Part shown: positions 1 to 6,735 of the stretch, piece after piece | Numbering within the stretch: the first letter of the stretch is position 1 | How the letters are laid out: each line of letters opens with the position of its first letter | Source of the DNA: a virus | IMG/VR virus record: IMGVR_UViG_3300028025_005103 | Coordinates: 1 to 22,963 of that record | DNA: 22,963 nt | Reading direction: 5' to 3' (one strand) | The notes under the pieces: generated by a model | What the model was told of the DNA's origin: nothing | The model's database searches: none | What the model saw: the letters and a program-made list of their open reading frames with translations, nothing else | Program-made: the position numbers and the translations under genes

Positions 1-233
1 GCAGCGAGCTGGTGGGCGATGGTTGGTTGGTCGAGTGCCAGCCGTTATGGGATGAGCCGCAGCGGTCATGGTTTAGCGTGCCTAACATTCCGCAGATTGT
101 TAGGGCTTTGTCTACGGCTTATGAGCAGCCTCGAGGTAAGTCTGATCGGGCGATTCAGTTTGCTAAGGGTTATGGTGCTGAGCATGTTTGGCAAGAGTAT
201 TGGTTGCCGGCGTTGGCGCAAATTCTAAAATGA
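1..233 (+). CDS. Glycosyltransferase, C-terminal end (partial, GT4-like)
   Basis: The reading frame is open from the left edge and ends in TGA, giving about 76 residues of a C-terminus. The piece begins SELVGDGWLVE and continues with PLWDEPQRSW, VPNIPQIVRAL and a final helix, AEHVWQEYWLPAL. This resembles the end of retaining GT4 (GT-B fold) enzymes, where a G-[DE]-G-W-L-V segment and the helix following the nucleotide-sugar site close the C-terminal Rossmann domain. The catalytic parts lie outside the window. Its stop codon overlaps the ATG of the next gene (ATGA), so the two are translationally coupled and probably act together in sugar transfer onto a phage or host surface molecule. An internal GTG at 12 is not the true start. 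Confidence 0.6.
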   Translation, partial: SELVGDGWLVECQPLWDEPQRSWFSVPNIPQIVRALSTAYEQPRGKSDRAIQFAKGYGAEHVWQEYWLPALAQILK

Positions 234-877
234 TTCCGGTTCTTGGCTTTTGCACTCTCAAGCGTTTTGATTTGGCTGAGCGTTTGTTGGCCAGCATCGA
301 TTACCCGGTTGAGCATCTAGTGATCGTAAACAATTCAGGCACGAAAGCCTGGCAACCTAAGAAACCCGATTTGGTGCAGAATCTGTGGCACATTGAAGTG
401 CCGTTTGGTTTGGGTTTGGTTGGCGCTTGGAATCTGATCGTGAAAACGACACCGTATGCGCCGTACTGGGTTTTGGTAAATGATGATGCCTATTTTCTGC
501 CAGGCCAGATGCAGCTCATACCCGAGCAGGTCGATACTCAGGCGCTGAATTTTCTCGACATTGTGCCAGCCTGGTCGGGCGTGGTTTTCGGTGAGGGCAT
601 GGTTGAGCGTGTCGGGCTTTATAGCGAGGATTTTTACCCTCTTTATTTCGATGATAATGATCTCGAGCGCCGCGTTGATTTAGCTGGTGTGCCTAAGAAA
701 AGCATTAGTTGCAAGATGGGTCACGATAACAGTTCTACGCTGCATAGCGGCTTTCAGGCCGTCAATTCGGTGAGTTATAGCAACAATGGGCGTTTATACG
801 CTCAGAGAGCCGCTGAGGGCCGTATAGAGGCATCTCTGTGGTCATTACAAACTAGGAGAGCAAACCGATGGGATTGA
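230..877 (+). CDS. GT2-like (GT-A fold) glycosyltransferase
   Basis: The start is the ATG overlapping the upstream TGA, giving 215 residues. The N-terminus (MIPVLGFCTLKRFDLAERLL then HLVIVNNS) is the usual beta-alpha-beta opening of GT-A enzymes. A central VNDDAYF supplies the DxD-like acidic pair that binds metal and nucleotide sugar, and YPLYFDDNDLERRV resembles the acidic region near the acceptor site. Length suits a single-domain GT2-type enzyme. It lies between another glycosyltransferase and a cytidylyltransferase, so it probably belongs to a sugar or polyol decoration cassette placed upstream of the connector genes. Donor and acceptor cannot be told from sequence. A longer in-frame start at 188 exists but would lie deep inside the previous gene. 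Confidence 0.65.
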   Translation: MIPVLGFCTLKRFDLAERLLASIDYPVEHLVIVNNSGTKAWQPKKPDLVQNLWHIEVPFGLGLVGAWNLIVKTTPYAPYWVLVNDDAYFLPGQMQLIPEQVDTQALNFLDIVPAWSGVVFGEGMVERVGLYSEDFYPLYFDDNDLERRVDLAGVPKKSISCKMGHDNSSTLHSGFQAVNSVSYSNNGRLYAQRAAEGRIEASLWSLQTRRANRWD

Positions 878-1287
878 TTTATACAGGTGGCACTTTTGAC
901 CTATTCCATGCCGGGCATGTGGCGTTTCTAAAGCGCGCAGCTCAGTTGGGTGAGGTGGTTGTGGCCCTAAACACCGATGAATTCATTGTGGAGTACAAAA
1001 GTAAAGCGCCGGTCATGAGCTACGCTGAGCGCCGCGATGTGCTGCTGGGTTGTAAGTGGGTTAGCCAGGTTGTGCCTAACGCTGGTGGCGCTGATTCGCG
1101 AATTGCCATCGAGCAAGTAAAACCCGACTACATCATTGTTGGCAGCGACTGGGCTAGGCGTGATTACTACTACCAGATGGGTTTCGATCAGGATTGGTTG
1201 GATGAGCGCGGCATTGGTTTGATTTACATTCCGTATACCGATGGCATCTCGACTACCGCCATCAAGCATCGACTATCTAAGCGGTAA
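868..1287 (+). CDS. Cytidylyltransferase, glycerol-3-phosphate (TagD)-like
   Basis: A 139-residue protein spanning a whole TagD-type nucleotidyltransferase. Near the N-terminus is GGTFDLFHAGH, containing the HxGH signature that contacts the nucleotide triphosphate; ALNTDEF follows, and the C-terminus has DGISTTAIKHRL, the ISTT signature. Enzymes of this family make CDP-glycerol, or CDP-ribitol-type or ADP-sugar activated alcohols, for cell-surface polymers. The residue corresponding to the Arg of the classical RTxGISTT motif appears to be Tyr (PYTDGISTT), so the substrate may differ. AGGAGA precedes the ATG by eight bases, and the gene overlaps the end of the glycosyltransferase. With its neighbours it could supply an activated polyol for modifying the virion or host wall. 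Confidence 0.75.
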   Translation: MGLIYTGGTFDLFHAGHVAFLKRAAQLGEVVVALNTDEFIVEYKSKAPVMSYAERRDVLLGCKWVSQVVPNAGGADSRIAIEQVKPDYIIVGSDWARRDYYYQMGFDQDWLDERGIGLIYIPYTDGISTTAIKHRLSKR

Positions 1288-1314
1288 AATAGAAACAATA
1301 CTTTAGGAGTCATT

Positions 1315-1920
1315 TTGGCTATTACAAATGGTTATGCGTCACTCGCAGAAGTGAAAGCCGCACTAAGAATCACCGATAACATTGACGATTCTTTACTGGA
1401 AACGGCTATTGAATCTGCATCGCGCCTGGTCGATGGTTTCGCCGGTCGCAACTTTTACCCGAATGGTACGGCAACCCGATACTTCACACCTGACGACATG
1501 ATTGTTTGCGAGATCGATGACTTGATTACTCTCACAACGCTTGAGGTGTCTGCCGATCTCGATGGCGTGTTTGACCAGACTTGGACTGCATCGGATTACC
1601 AGCTTGAGCCGTTGAATGGTCGGGCCGATGGTTTGACTGGTTGGCCGCGCACTCGCATCAGGGCCGTTGGCGATTATGTGTTCGCTCAGAATGTTGGCGA
1701 GGCCAGCGTAAAGGTAACAGGCACTTGGGGTTGGTCTGCCGTACCGACTGCCGTAAAGCAAGCAACCGTTTTACAATCGAGCCGAATTTTTACCCGTCTA
1801 CAATCGCCTCTCGGCGTTTTGTCTGCGCCCGACTTGGGTTACATCCGCGTTGGCACTCGACTCGATCCTGATGTGCAGCAACTGGTTGAGCCGTATCGCC
1901 TGGCAAGGTTTCTCGCATAA
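1315..1920 (+). CDS. Head-tail connector protein (HK97 gp6-like)
   Basis: A 201-residue protein starting at TTG 1315, preceded by TAGGAG at good spacing; no ATG lies nearby in frame. The opening, YASLAEVKAALRI followed by DDSLLETAIESASRLVDGFAGRNF, is the usual start of gp6-like connector (adaptor) proteins: a short strand, then a long helix ending in an aromatic-rich turn. A beta-rich middle follows (TRYFTPDD, LTTLEVSAD, VKVTGTWGWSAVP) and a C-terminal helical segment with PYRLARF. These proteins form the ring below the portal in HK97-type heads. Position immediately before the tail terminator and major tail genes agrees with this. Its stop overlaps the next start (TAATG). Confidence 0.75.
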   Translation: MAITNGYASLAEVKAALRITDNIDDSLLETAIESASRLVDGFAGRNFYPNGTATRYFTPDDMIVCEIDDLITLTTLEVSADLDGVFDQTWTASDYQLEPLNGRADGLTGWPRTRIRAVGDYVFAQNVGEASVKVTGTWGWSAVPTAVKQATVLQSSRIFTRLQSPLGVLSAPDLGYIRVGTRLDPDVQQLVEPYRLARFLA

Positions 1921-2327
1921 TGGCTCTCATTAGTGATCTACGCACTGGCATCGCAACTAACCTGGCAACTATTGCAGGTTTGCGCACCGGCGCTACCATT
2001 CCCGAGAATCCAAATCCACCGTTTGCGATTGTCGCACCGTCATCGATGACTTATCACATGGCGATGCGTAACGGCATGACGACTTACAACTTCGTTGTTA
2101 CTTTGGTTGTGGGCCGAGCTGATGCGCGCTCAGGGCAGAATGCGTTGGATGCTTTCTGCTCTAGCACCGGCTCTAGTAGTATTAGAGGTGCAGTTGAAAG
2201 TGATCGCACATTGGGTGGGAAAGCGTTTGATTGTGTTGTTACTCAGATGCGCTCATACGGCAGTCTGGCTATCGGCGATACCACATACCTGGCGGCAGAA
2301 TTCGATCTGACCGTTCAGGCTGATTAA
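1920..2327 (+). CDS. Tail terminator / tail completion protein
   Basis: A 135-residue protein coupled to the connector gene by TAATG. It begins ALISDLRTGIATNLATI, a helix typical of tail terminator proteins, followed by NPPFAIVAPSSMTYHMAM and YNFVVTLVVGRAD, a beta hairpin pattern, then a region that turns around a Ser-rich loop and ends with YLAAEFDLTVQAD. Length, the alpha-beta pattern and position between the connector and the major tail gene all match siphovirus tail terminators, which cap the tail tube and join it to the head. Assignment is mainly by gene order and secondary-structure pattern rather than a unique motif. Confidence 0.6.
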   Translation: MALISDLRTGIATNLATIAGLRTGATIPENPNPPFAIVAPSSMTYHMAMRNGMTTYNFVVTLVVGRADARSGQNALDAFCSSTGSSSIRGAVESDRTLGGKAFDCVVTQMRSYGSLAIGDTTYLAAEFDLTVQAD

Positions 2328-2341
2328 GTAAAGGAAATCTA

Positions 2342-2749
2342 ATGGCAAAATTTGTTGCTACTGATTACTCGATTACCCTGAATGGCACAGCACTAAGCGA
2401 TGCGCTGCAGTCTGTAAACCTCACCATTCAGAGTGATGAAGTAGAAACTACCACTTTTGGTGGCGGTTGGAAAACTATGGTTGGCGGTTTGAGATCAGGC
2501 TCATTGCAGCTAAATTTCTTCCAGGACTTCGCTGCCGGTTCTGTTGATGCGACTTTGTGGCCGCTACTCAACACAGTCGGTACTGTTGTTATCAAACCGA
2601 CTTCATCAACGGTTTCATCAACTAACCCGAGCTACACCGTACCAATCTTGATCTCGCAGTATCAGCCATTTGCGAGCTCAGTCGGCGATGCAGCGACTCT
2701 TTCAGTTACTTTCCCGACTTCGGGTACTGTAACTCGCGCAACTGCCTAA
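2342..2749 (+). CDS. Major tail (tube) protein
   Basis: A 135-residue, beta-rich protein with a strong AAGGA site before the ATG. The N-terminus, VATDYSITLNGTALSDALQSV, and the sequence DEVETTTFGGGWKTMVGGLRSGSLQLNF are typical of siphovirus tail-tube proteins in actinophages, where a strand carrying E-x-T-x-F-G precedes a loop and a second strand. The C-terminal half consists of alternating Thr/Ser/Val strands (YTVPILISQYQPFASSVGD, LSVTFPTSGTVTRA). Gene order (terminator, tube, chaperone, tape measure) is the standard siphovirus order. It is expected to be among the most abundant virion proteins. Confidence 0.75.
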   Translation: MAKFVATDYSITLNGTALSDALQSVNLTIQSDEVETTTFGGGWKTMVGGLRSGSLQLNFFQDFAAGSVDATLWPLLNTVGTVVIKPTSSTVSSTNPSYTVPILISQYQPFASSVGDAATLSVTFPTSGTVTRATA

Positions 2750-2786
2750 TAAGGTTTTTGCAAACAACTAAACAAAGAAAGACATA

Positions 2787-3041
2787 ATGAAACTAAATCT
2801 ACGCGTTGAGTTTTTGGATGGTCGCACAGTTGATCCGGTATCGGTTCAAATGCCCGACATGCTGAAGTTCGAGGAAAAGTTTTCTATTTCTATTTCGGCT
2901 CTTGAGAAAGAGCAGAAACTGACTTACATTGTGTTTCTCGCGTGGGCTGCGTTGCACCGCCAGAAACTGACTGATAAGCCGTTTGATGATTTCATTGATA
3001 CGGTTTCGTTGGTTACGGCGAGTGAGGCCGACCCAAAATAG
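2787..3041 (+). CDS. Tail assembly chaperone, short form (gpG-like)
   Basis: An 84-residue protein following the major tail gene. Sequence: a short beta start (KLNLRVEFLDGRTV), then helices with MLKFEEKFSISISAL, LTYIVFLAWAALHR and FDDFIDTVSLV. This pattern is typical of the first tail assembly chaperone of siphoviruses, which coats the tape measure during tail polymerisation. The last sense codons are CCA AAA followed by TAG; the bases C CCA AAA form a canonical slippery heptamer directly before the stop, so a minority of ribosomes should shift by -1 into the downstream frame to give a longer form. A purine-rich AAAGAAAGA stretch lies upstream of the ATG. Confidence 0.75.
   Translation: MKLNLRVEFLDGRTVDPVSVQMPDMLKFEEKFSISISALEKEQKLTYIVFLAWAALHRQKLTDKPFDDFIDTVSLVTASEADPK
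3032..3038 (+). promoter_or_regulatory. -1 ribosomal frameshift slippery site
   Basis: CCCAAAA, read as C CCA AAA in the chaperone frame, is an X XXY YYZ heptamer and is followed at once by the TAG stop. After a one-base backward slip, decoding continues ATA GTG CCG in the -1 frame, which is open to 3190. Programmed -1 shifting at this gene position is conserved in siphoviruses (lambda G/GT and its relatives). The perfect heptamer exactly at the stop codon makes this a strong call. Confidence 0.8.
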
Positions 3042-3190
3042 TGCCGTTGGGCGATGAGTCTGCACATTGGACTATTGCTCAACTGGCGGTGGAGTTAGGC
3101 ATTGCACCTAGTGTGCTTATGAATGAGTCGCCGCGAATGCTGTTCACTATGCAGCGAGTTTTGCTTTCTCGCAACAATAGCCAGGCATGA
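3038..3190 (+). CDS. Tail assembly chaperone, frameshift extension (T part)
   Basis: This is the -1 frame read after slipping at the CCCAAAA site. It adds Ile plus 49 residues, beginning VPLGDESAHWTIAQLAVELG and containing PRMLFTMQRVLLSR, to the short chaperone, for a total of about 134 residues. A W-x-I-x-x-L-A-x-E-L helix and an M-x-x-x-L helix are common in the second chaperone segment of actinophages. The segment also begins with a GTG at 3041 overlapping the TAG, but no ribosome binding site precedes it, so expression as a fusion is more likely. The stop codon is immediately followed by a terminator hairpin. Confidence 0.7.
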   Translation: MVPLGDESAHWTIAQLAVELGIAPSVLMNESPRMLFTMQRVLLSRNNSQA

Positions 3191-3223
3191 AGAAAGCCCT
3201 AGACATTTGATCTAGGGCTTTCT
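3191..3223. terminator. Bidirectional intrinsic terminator
   Basis: AGAAAGCCCTAGA (3191-3203) and TCTAGGGCTTTCT (3211-3223) form a perfect 13-bp stem with a 7-base loop, starting one base after the chaperone stop. T-rich bases follow on the plus strand, and the minus strand reads into a T-rich stretch as well. It sits between the convergent ends of the chaperone gene and the leftward gene at 3237-3785, so it can serve both. It implies that genes from 3911 onward need their own promoter or read-through. Confidence 0.8.
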
Positions 3224-3236
3224 CATTTTCGGCAGC

Positions 3237-3785
3237 TTAGGGGGTAAGTTGCTCGAAACCTGCGAGGTTGAAGTTGGGGTGTTTTAGTACTTCGCCGGCA
3301 GCTTTGTCTAGCATCTCTTGGACTGCTTGAGGGCCGTACCAGGTGTTTGCAGCGAGATCAGATAGAAACTCTGCATCGGTGATTGCGTTGTATGCCAGCG
3401 AAACTACTAGGCGCTGCCAAAACTCTGACTCGATCGGTATCAGCCCATGATCGAGCCACATCAGTACCGTTTCTGATTCTGAAATTTTGTAATCAATTTC
3501 GTGGTTTGGCATCATCTTTGCCTCGAGCTGCAATAGCTCATCTGCCTCTTTTAGGTCAAAAAGAGTGTTGTCGATGAAGTTCCAGTATGCCCATGCGCGC
3601 GAGTAGTAGTTATCTTTGATTACTTCGCCCTCGCGTTGCACATTGATTACTTGCGCGACTACTAGGCCATGATCATCTTTGAATGGTTTGACTGGTGTGT
3701 AGATGGTGAAACCCTGTATGTAATCGGGGTTGTTGAAGATGTGCGGTCTGCCGAGCACTGACTCGATGTGTGCCATGATTCCCAT
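3237..3785 (-). CDS. Unknown protein encoded against the tail operon (moron-like)
   Basis: A 182-residue protein with no family I recognise. It is soluble-looking and acidic in its middle part, with no signal peptide, membrane segment, Cys motif or nucleotide-binding motif. Visible pieces include GRPHIFNNPDYIQGFTIYTP, SRAWAYWNFIDNTLFDLKEADELLQLEAKM and, toward the end, a helical region with Trp residues (EFWQRLVVSLAYNA, NTWYGPQAVQEML). The gene lies on the minus strand between chaperone and gp10-like genes, a place where siphoviruses normally have no gene, and has its own promoter and terminator: the signature of a moron. The start could be ATG 3785 or ATG 3776, because both follow a GGGAATC repeat; the AGATAGGGA site fits the first slightly better. 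Confidence 0.7.
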   Translation of the reverse strand: MGIMAHIESVLGRPHIFNNPDYIQGFTIYTPVKPFKDDHGLVVAQVINVQREGEVIKDNYYSRAWAYWNFIDNTLFDLKEADELLQLEAKMMPNHEIDYKISESETVLMWLDHGLIPIESEFWQRLVVSLAYNAITDAEFLSDLAANTWYGPQAVQEMLDKAAGEVLKHPNFNLAGFEQLTP

Positions 3786-3824
3786 GATTCCCTATCTTTC
3801 TACCGGCGGTTGCCTGGTACTCAA

Positions 3825-3853
3825 AGTATGCCGTTTCGAGCTGGCGATGGCAA
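3825..3853 (-). promoter_or_regulatory. Promoter of the leftward unknown gene
   Basis: On the minus strand TTGCCA (3853-3848) and CATACT (3830-3825) are separated by exactly 17 bases, close to the sigma-70/SigA consensus. The predicted transcript would start near 3817 and have a leader of about 32 bases ending in the GAAAGATAGGG ribosome binding site. The leader shares the string CCGGTAGAAAGATAGG, with one base changed, with the leader of the gene at 22039. Confidence 0.6.
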
Positions 3854-3874
3854 CTTTCGGCGCGTTAGGTTTCA

Positions 3875-3892
3875 TAACGGTTTGGTAACGGC
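3875..3892 (+). repeat. TAACGG-N5-TAACGG tandem motif, copy 1
   Basis: TAACGGTTTGGTAACGGC contains two TAACGG half-sites 11 bases apart, one helical turn. A copy matching at 16 of 18 bases lies at 22132-22149 on the other strand. Each copy lies 21-23 bases upstream of the -35 box of a leftward promoter (3853 and 22108), although in opposite orientation. A binding site for a regulator is a reasonable inference; no regulator is identified. Confidence 0.4.
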
Positions 3893-3897
3893 GGCGG

Positions 3898-3903
3898 TAG
3901 AAT
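3898..3903 (+). promoter_or_regulatory. -10 element of a possible leaderless promoter
   Basis: TAGAAT ends seven bases before the ATG at 3911, and no ribosome binding site can be seen there (the upstream bases are GCGGCGGTAGAATTGATGTT). A -10 box at this distance would put the transcript start on or next to the start codon, as in the leaderless genes common in Actinobacteria. No good -35 is present 16-18 bases upstream. Since the terminator at 3191 cuts off upstream transcription, a promoter somewhere here is expected. Confidence 0.4.
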
Positions 3904-3910
3904 TGATGTT

Positions 3911-4546
3911 ATGCCTGAGCCAATCACACTTACCGTAGCCAAGTTCACCGGCCGCCTGAGCAATAGGGGTGGCGTGAATGTGGGCGCTAACGACATAAGT
4001 GTTTTGGATGTGCGCGAGCTGCAGCGCCGGATGAAAGAGGCTGGCCCTAATTTTAGGCGCGAGTTTCTGCGTGATGTGAAAGACATTGGTAAGCCGCTTG
4101 AGAGCAAGATTAGGGCGCAGATCAACTCTGTTGAGCCGTTGTCGGGTTTTCTTTCGGATCGTGGGCGTTTGGGTTGGAATAATGGCGTTGCCGCCGATAA
4201 GGTCACAACTCAGTTTCGTACCTCGATGGGTGGGCGTTCGCTTACAACTACGCTTTTGCGTATCAAGGTTTGGTCGCCGGCGATCATCATTATGGACATG
4301 GCTGGGCGATCGGGTGCGAGCATTGGTAAGGGTCGCCGTAACGATAATGCCAGCCCGACTACGCGCCGCCGTAATGCCAACATCAAAAAGGGTGAGGCTT
4401 TTATTGCGAGCCTAAACCGAGAGCTCGGTGGGCGCGCCTCGAGAATCATTTACCCGGCTGCTGAGAGTAGTTTGCCGGCATTGACTGCACAAACTGATCG
4501 CGTGCTGAAAGATGCGATGCGCCGATTCAACATGAGAGGCTTTTGA
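3911..4546 (+). CDS. HK97 gp10-like tail protein
   Basis: A 211-residue basic protein placed before the tape measure. It contains LDVRELQRRMKEAGPNFRREF and a helix, LRDVKDIGKPLESKIRAQI, then RGRLGWNN, a beta region (LLRIKVWSPAIIIMDMAG), a basic loop and a C-terminal helix with RASRIIYPAAES. The order helix, Gly/Arg loop, strand, IxDxAG, AFIAxLN is that of gp10-like minor tail or tail completion proteins in actinophages. Its place after, rather than before, the chaperones is slightly unusual but seen in actinophages. It probably takes part in neck or tail assembly; the precise role is inferred. Its TGA overlaps the ATG of the tape measure gene. Confidence 0.55.
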   Translation: MPEPITLTVAKFTGRLSNRGGVNVGANDISVLDVRELQRRMKEAGPNFRREFLRDVKDIGKPLESKIRAQINSVEPLSGFLSDRGRLGWNNGVAADKVTTQFRTSMGGRSLTTTLLRIKVWSPAIIIMDMAGRSGASIGKGRRNDNASPTTRRRNANIKKGEAFIASLNRELGGRASRIIYPAAESSLPALTAQTDRVLKDAMRRFNMRGF

Positions 4547-6735
4547 TGGCTGCTGGTGGACTGTACATACCGTTAAAGGCAATCTTTGACGATAAGGGCT
4601 TTAAAGAGGCTCAAAAGAGCATGGGTTCTCTTGGCTCGACTATGAAGAAAACGCTGGGCGCTGTTGGCCTAACCGTTGGTATTGGCGCGCTAGTCAATCA
4701 GTTGAATCGTGCTGGTAAAGCGGCGGCTGAAGATGCTAAGTCGCAGGGGTTGTTGGCTCTTGCGTTGCGTAACACCGTAAGCGCGACTGATGCTCAGATT
4801 TCGGCGGTCGAGAAGTCGATTGCCAAGATGGAGTTGATGGCATCGATTCCTGATGATGTTATTCGGCCGGCTTTCGCTAGTTTGGTTCGCGCTACTGGTG
4901 ATGTGACTCAGGCGACTGGTTTGATGGAGTTGGCGCTGGATGTGGCGGCCGGTACTGGTAAAGATGTGGGTACGGTTTCGGCTGCGTTGGCTAAGGCGTA
5001 TGCAGGGCAGGGTACGGCCCTAAATCGTTTAGTGCCTGGTATCGCTAATGCCACAGACAAGTTTGGTTTCTTGCAAGAAAAGTTTGCTGGTGCTGCAGCT
5101 GAGGCCGCCAATCTCGATCCATATCAGCGTATGCAGCTTATCTTTGGCAATTTGCAAGAGGCCATCGGTACTTATCTTTTGCCGTATCTGCAAGATTTCG
5201 CTAAGTGGTTGGCATCGCCGCCAGGTCAAGAGAAACTTCAGGCCATCGCCAAAACTTTCGGTTCGATTGTTATCGCCGTTGGCAACATGGTTAGTTTCTT
5301 GCTCGATAACACTTGGCTGGTGAAAACTGTTGCCGGTTTGCTGGTGATGTATAAGGTTTGGAAAAACATTTTCTTGGTCACTAAGGCCATCTACGGCGCT
5401 CAAAAGGCGGCGGCTCTTACTACGCTCGCGATGAAAGGTGCTGAGTCTGCTAAGGGTTGGGCTGCGATTGCGGCGGCGGCTGCGGCGGTGGCTGCAGGTA
5501 TCGGTACTTTCGTTGTACTAGACAAAATGATTGGCAGCATCGGCAACAATGTAAAAGAGCTTGATGCGAGCGTTGGCAACCTAAACACTTTCGATCCAGG
5601 CATTATTACACCGCCAGCCGATCCAAGTGCCACTAAGGGCAAGACACCGGCTGAGAAAGCCGCTGATTCGGCTGCTAAGGCCGCTGCTACCGCTATGGAT
5701 GCGTATCAGAAACTTGCGATGAGCATGATGCAGTTCAAAGCCTCGATGGGTGAGGTTTTGTCGGGTGTTAGGCCGTTGGAAACTGCTACGCGCATTGTGG
5801 GCGAGTTTGAGCAAGCATCGGTTGATGCGTTCACTAAGGTGCAAGAAAAGGTTGCTGAGGCGCTGCAGTCTGGTTTGGTTTCGGCTGCGACTTACGATGC
5901 GCTAGTGAAGTATGCGGCGCGTGAGGCTAAGGTGCTGAATGAGATTGCAGCTAAGCGTGATGCCATTGCTAAGAAAATAGACATTGCTAAAAACTTGGTT
6001 TCTACGGTTCGCGACTATGTGAGCATTAGCGACTTGGGTGCTACTTCGGCTGAGATCACTAGCGGTTTCCGTAGCATCATTGATAAGACTGTTGCTTTTG
6101 GTAAGAATCTTTTGGCGCTCAAGAAAGCAGGGCTTGATCGTAATCTGTTTGCTCAGATTTTGGGTGCTGGCCTCGAGGCTGGTGGGCAGACTGCTCAGGC
6201 GATTGTTGAGGGTGGCGATTCTGCGATTAGTGAGTTGAATGGGCTTTTCAAAGAGCTGAATTCTGCAGCTGAGGGTATTGCGGTGGCATCTACCGACATC
6301 ATGTATTCGGTCGGTGAGGAGATCATTAGCAACGGCTTTATTGCTGGGTTGATGGATCAGGATTCTGCGCTGGTAAAAGCAGCTCAGGCGTTGGCTGATG
6401 CGTTTACTTCAACATTTACTACCGGGCTGAGCGTGGGCATGGCTGAGCAGTTGGCTAAGATTCAGCCGCCAACCGTGAATGTGCCTATGAGTTCGACTGT
6501 TACACCATTGAGCGGTGGCATGGCATCTCAGTTGGCTCAGTTGGGTTTCAAGAATAGCCAGGATGCGTTTATTCGCCGCGACTCGATGGGTCAGAGTTTC
6601 TTGACTACTAAGGCTGGCATAAACATTACGGTAAACGCTGGCATGGGTACTGATGGCAAGAGCGTGGCTCAGTCGATCATTGATGAGATCAAGCGTTATG
6701 AGCGCGCCAATGGCGCTGTTTGGACACCGGCCTAA
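4546..6735 (+). CDS. Tail tape measure protein
   Basis: The longest gene in the window: 729 residues, starting at ATG 4546 within TGATG (a TTG one codon earlier is an artefact of the open frame). The N-terminus, GGLYIPLKAIFDDKGFKEAQKSM, is the usual tape-measure opening, followed by long helical Ala/Lys/Gln-rich stretches. Hydrophobic segments lie at about residues 240-285 and 305-327 (an Ala-rich stretch then VVL), matching the membrane-active segments of tape measures. At roughly 1.5 angstrom per residue the tail would be about 110 nm long. It ends in TAATG overlapping the next gene. No peptidase or lysozyme domain is visible, so it appears to lack a built-in wall hydrolase. Confidence 0.9.
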   Translation: MAAGGLYIPLKAIFDDKGFKEAQKSMGSLGSTMKKTLGAVGLTVGIGALVNQLNRAGKAAAEDAKSQGLLALALRNTVSATDAQISAVEKSIAKMELMASIPDDVIRPAFASLVRATGDVTQATGLMELALDVAAGTGKDVGTVSAALAKAYAGQGTALNRLVPGIANATDKFGFLQEKFAGAAAEAANLDPYQRMQLIFGNLQEAIGTYLLPYLQDFAKWLASPPGQEKLQAIAKTFGSIVIAVGNMVSFLLDNTWLVKTVAGLLVMYKVWKNIFLVTKAIYGAQKAAALTTLAMKGAESAKGWAAIAAAAAAVAAGIGTFVVLDKMIGSIGNNVKELDASVGNLNTFDPGIITPPADPSATKGKTPAEKAADSAAKAAATAMDAYQKLAMSMMQFKASMGEVLSGVRPLETATRIVGEFEQASVDAFTKVQEKVAEALQSGLVSAATYDALVKYAAREAKVLNEIAAKRDAIAKKIDIAKNLVSTVRDYVSISDLGATSAEITSGFRSIIDKTVAFGKNLLALKKAGLDRNLFAQILGAGLEAGGQTAQAIVEGGDSAISELNGLFKELNSAAEGIAVASTDIMYSVGEEIISNGFIAGLMDQDSALVKAAQALADAFTSTFTTGLSVGMAEQLAKIQPPTVNVPMSSTVTPLSGGMASQLAQLGFKNSQDAFIRRDSMGQSFLTTKAGINITVNAGMGTDGKSVAQSIIDEIKRYERANGAVWTPA

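Noticed and set aside
967-1269. 100-residue frame on the minus strand
   Set aside because: It is fully antisense to the TagD-like gene with its GTFD and ISTT motifs, has no ribosome binding site and an unlikely protein composition.
3041-3190. Independent second chaperone gene from GTG 3041
   Set aside because: No ribosome binding site precedes the GTG, while a perfect slippery heptamer does, so a frameshift extension is favoured.
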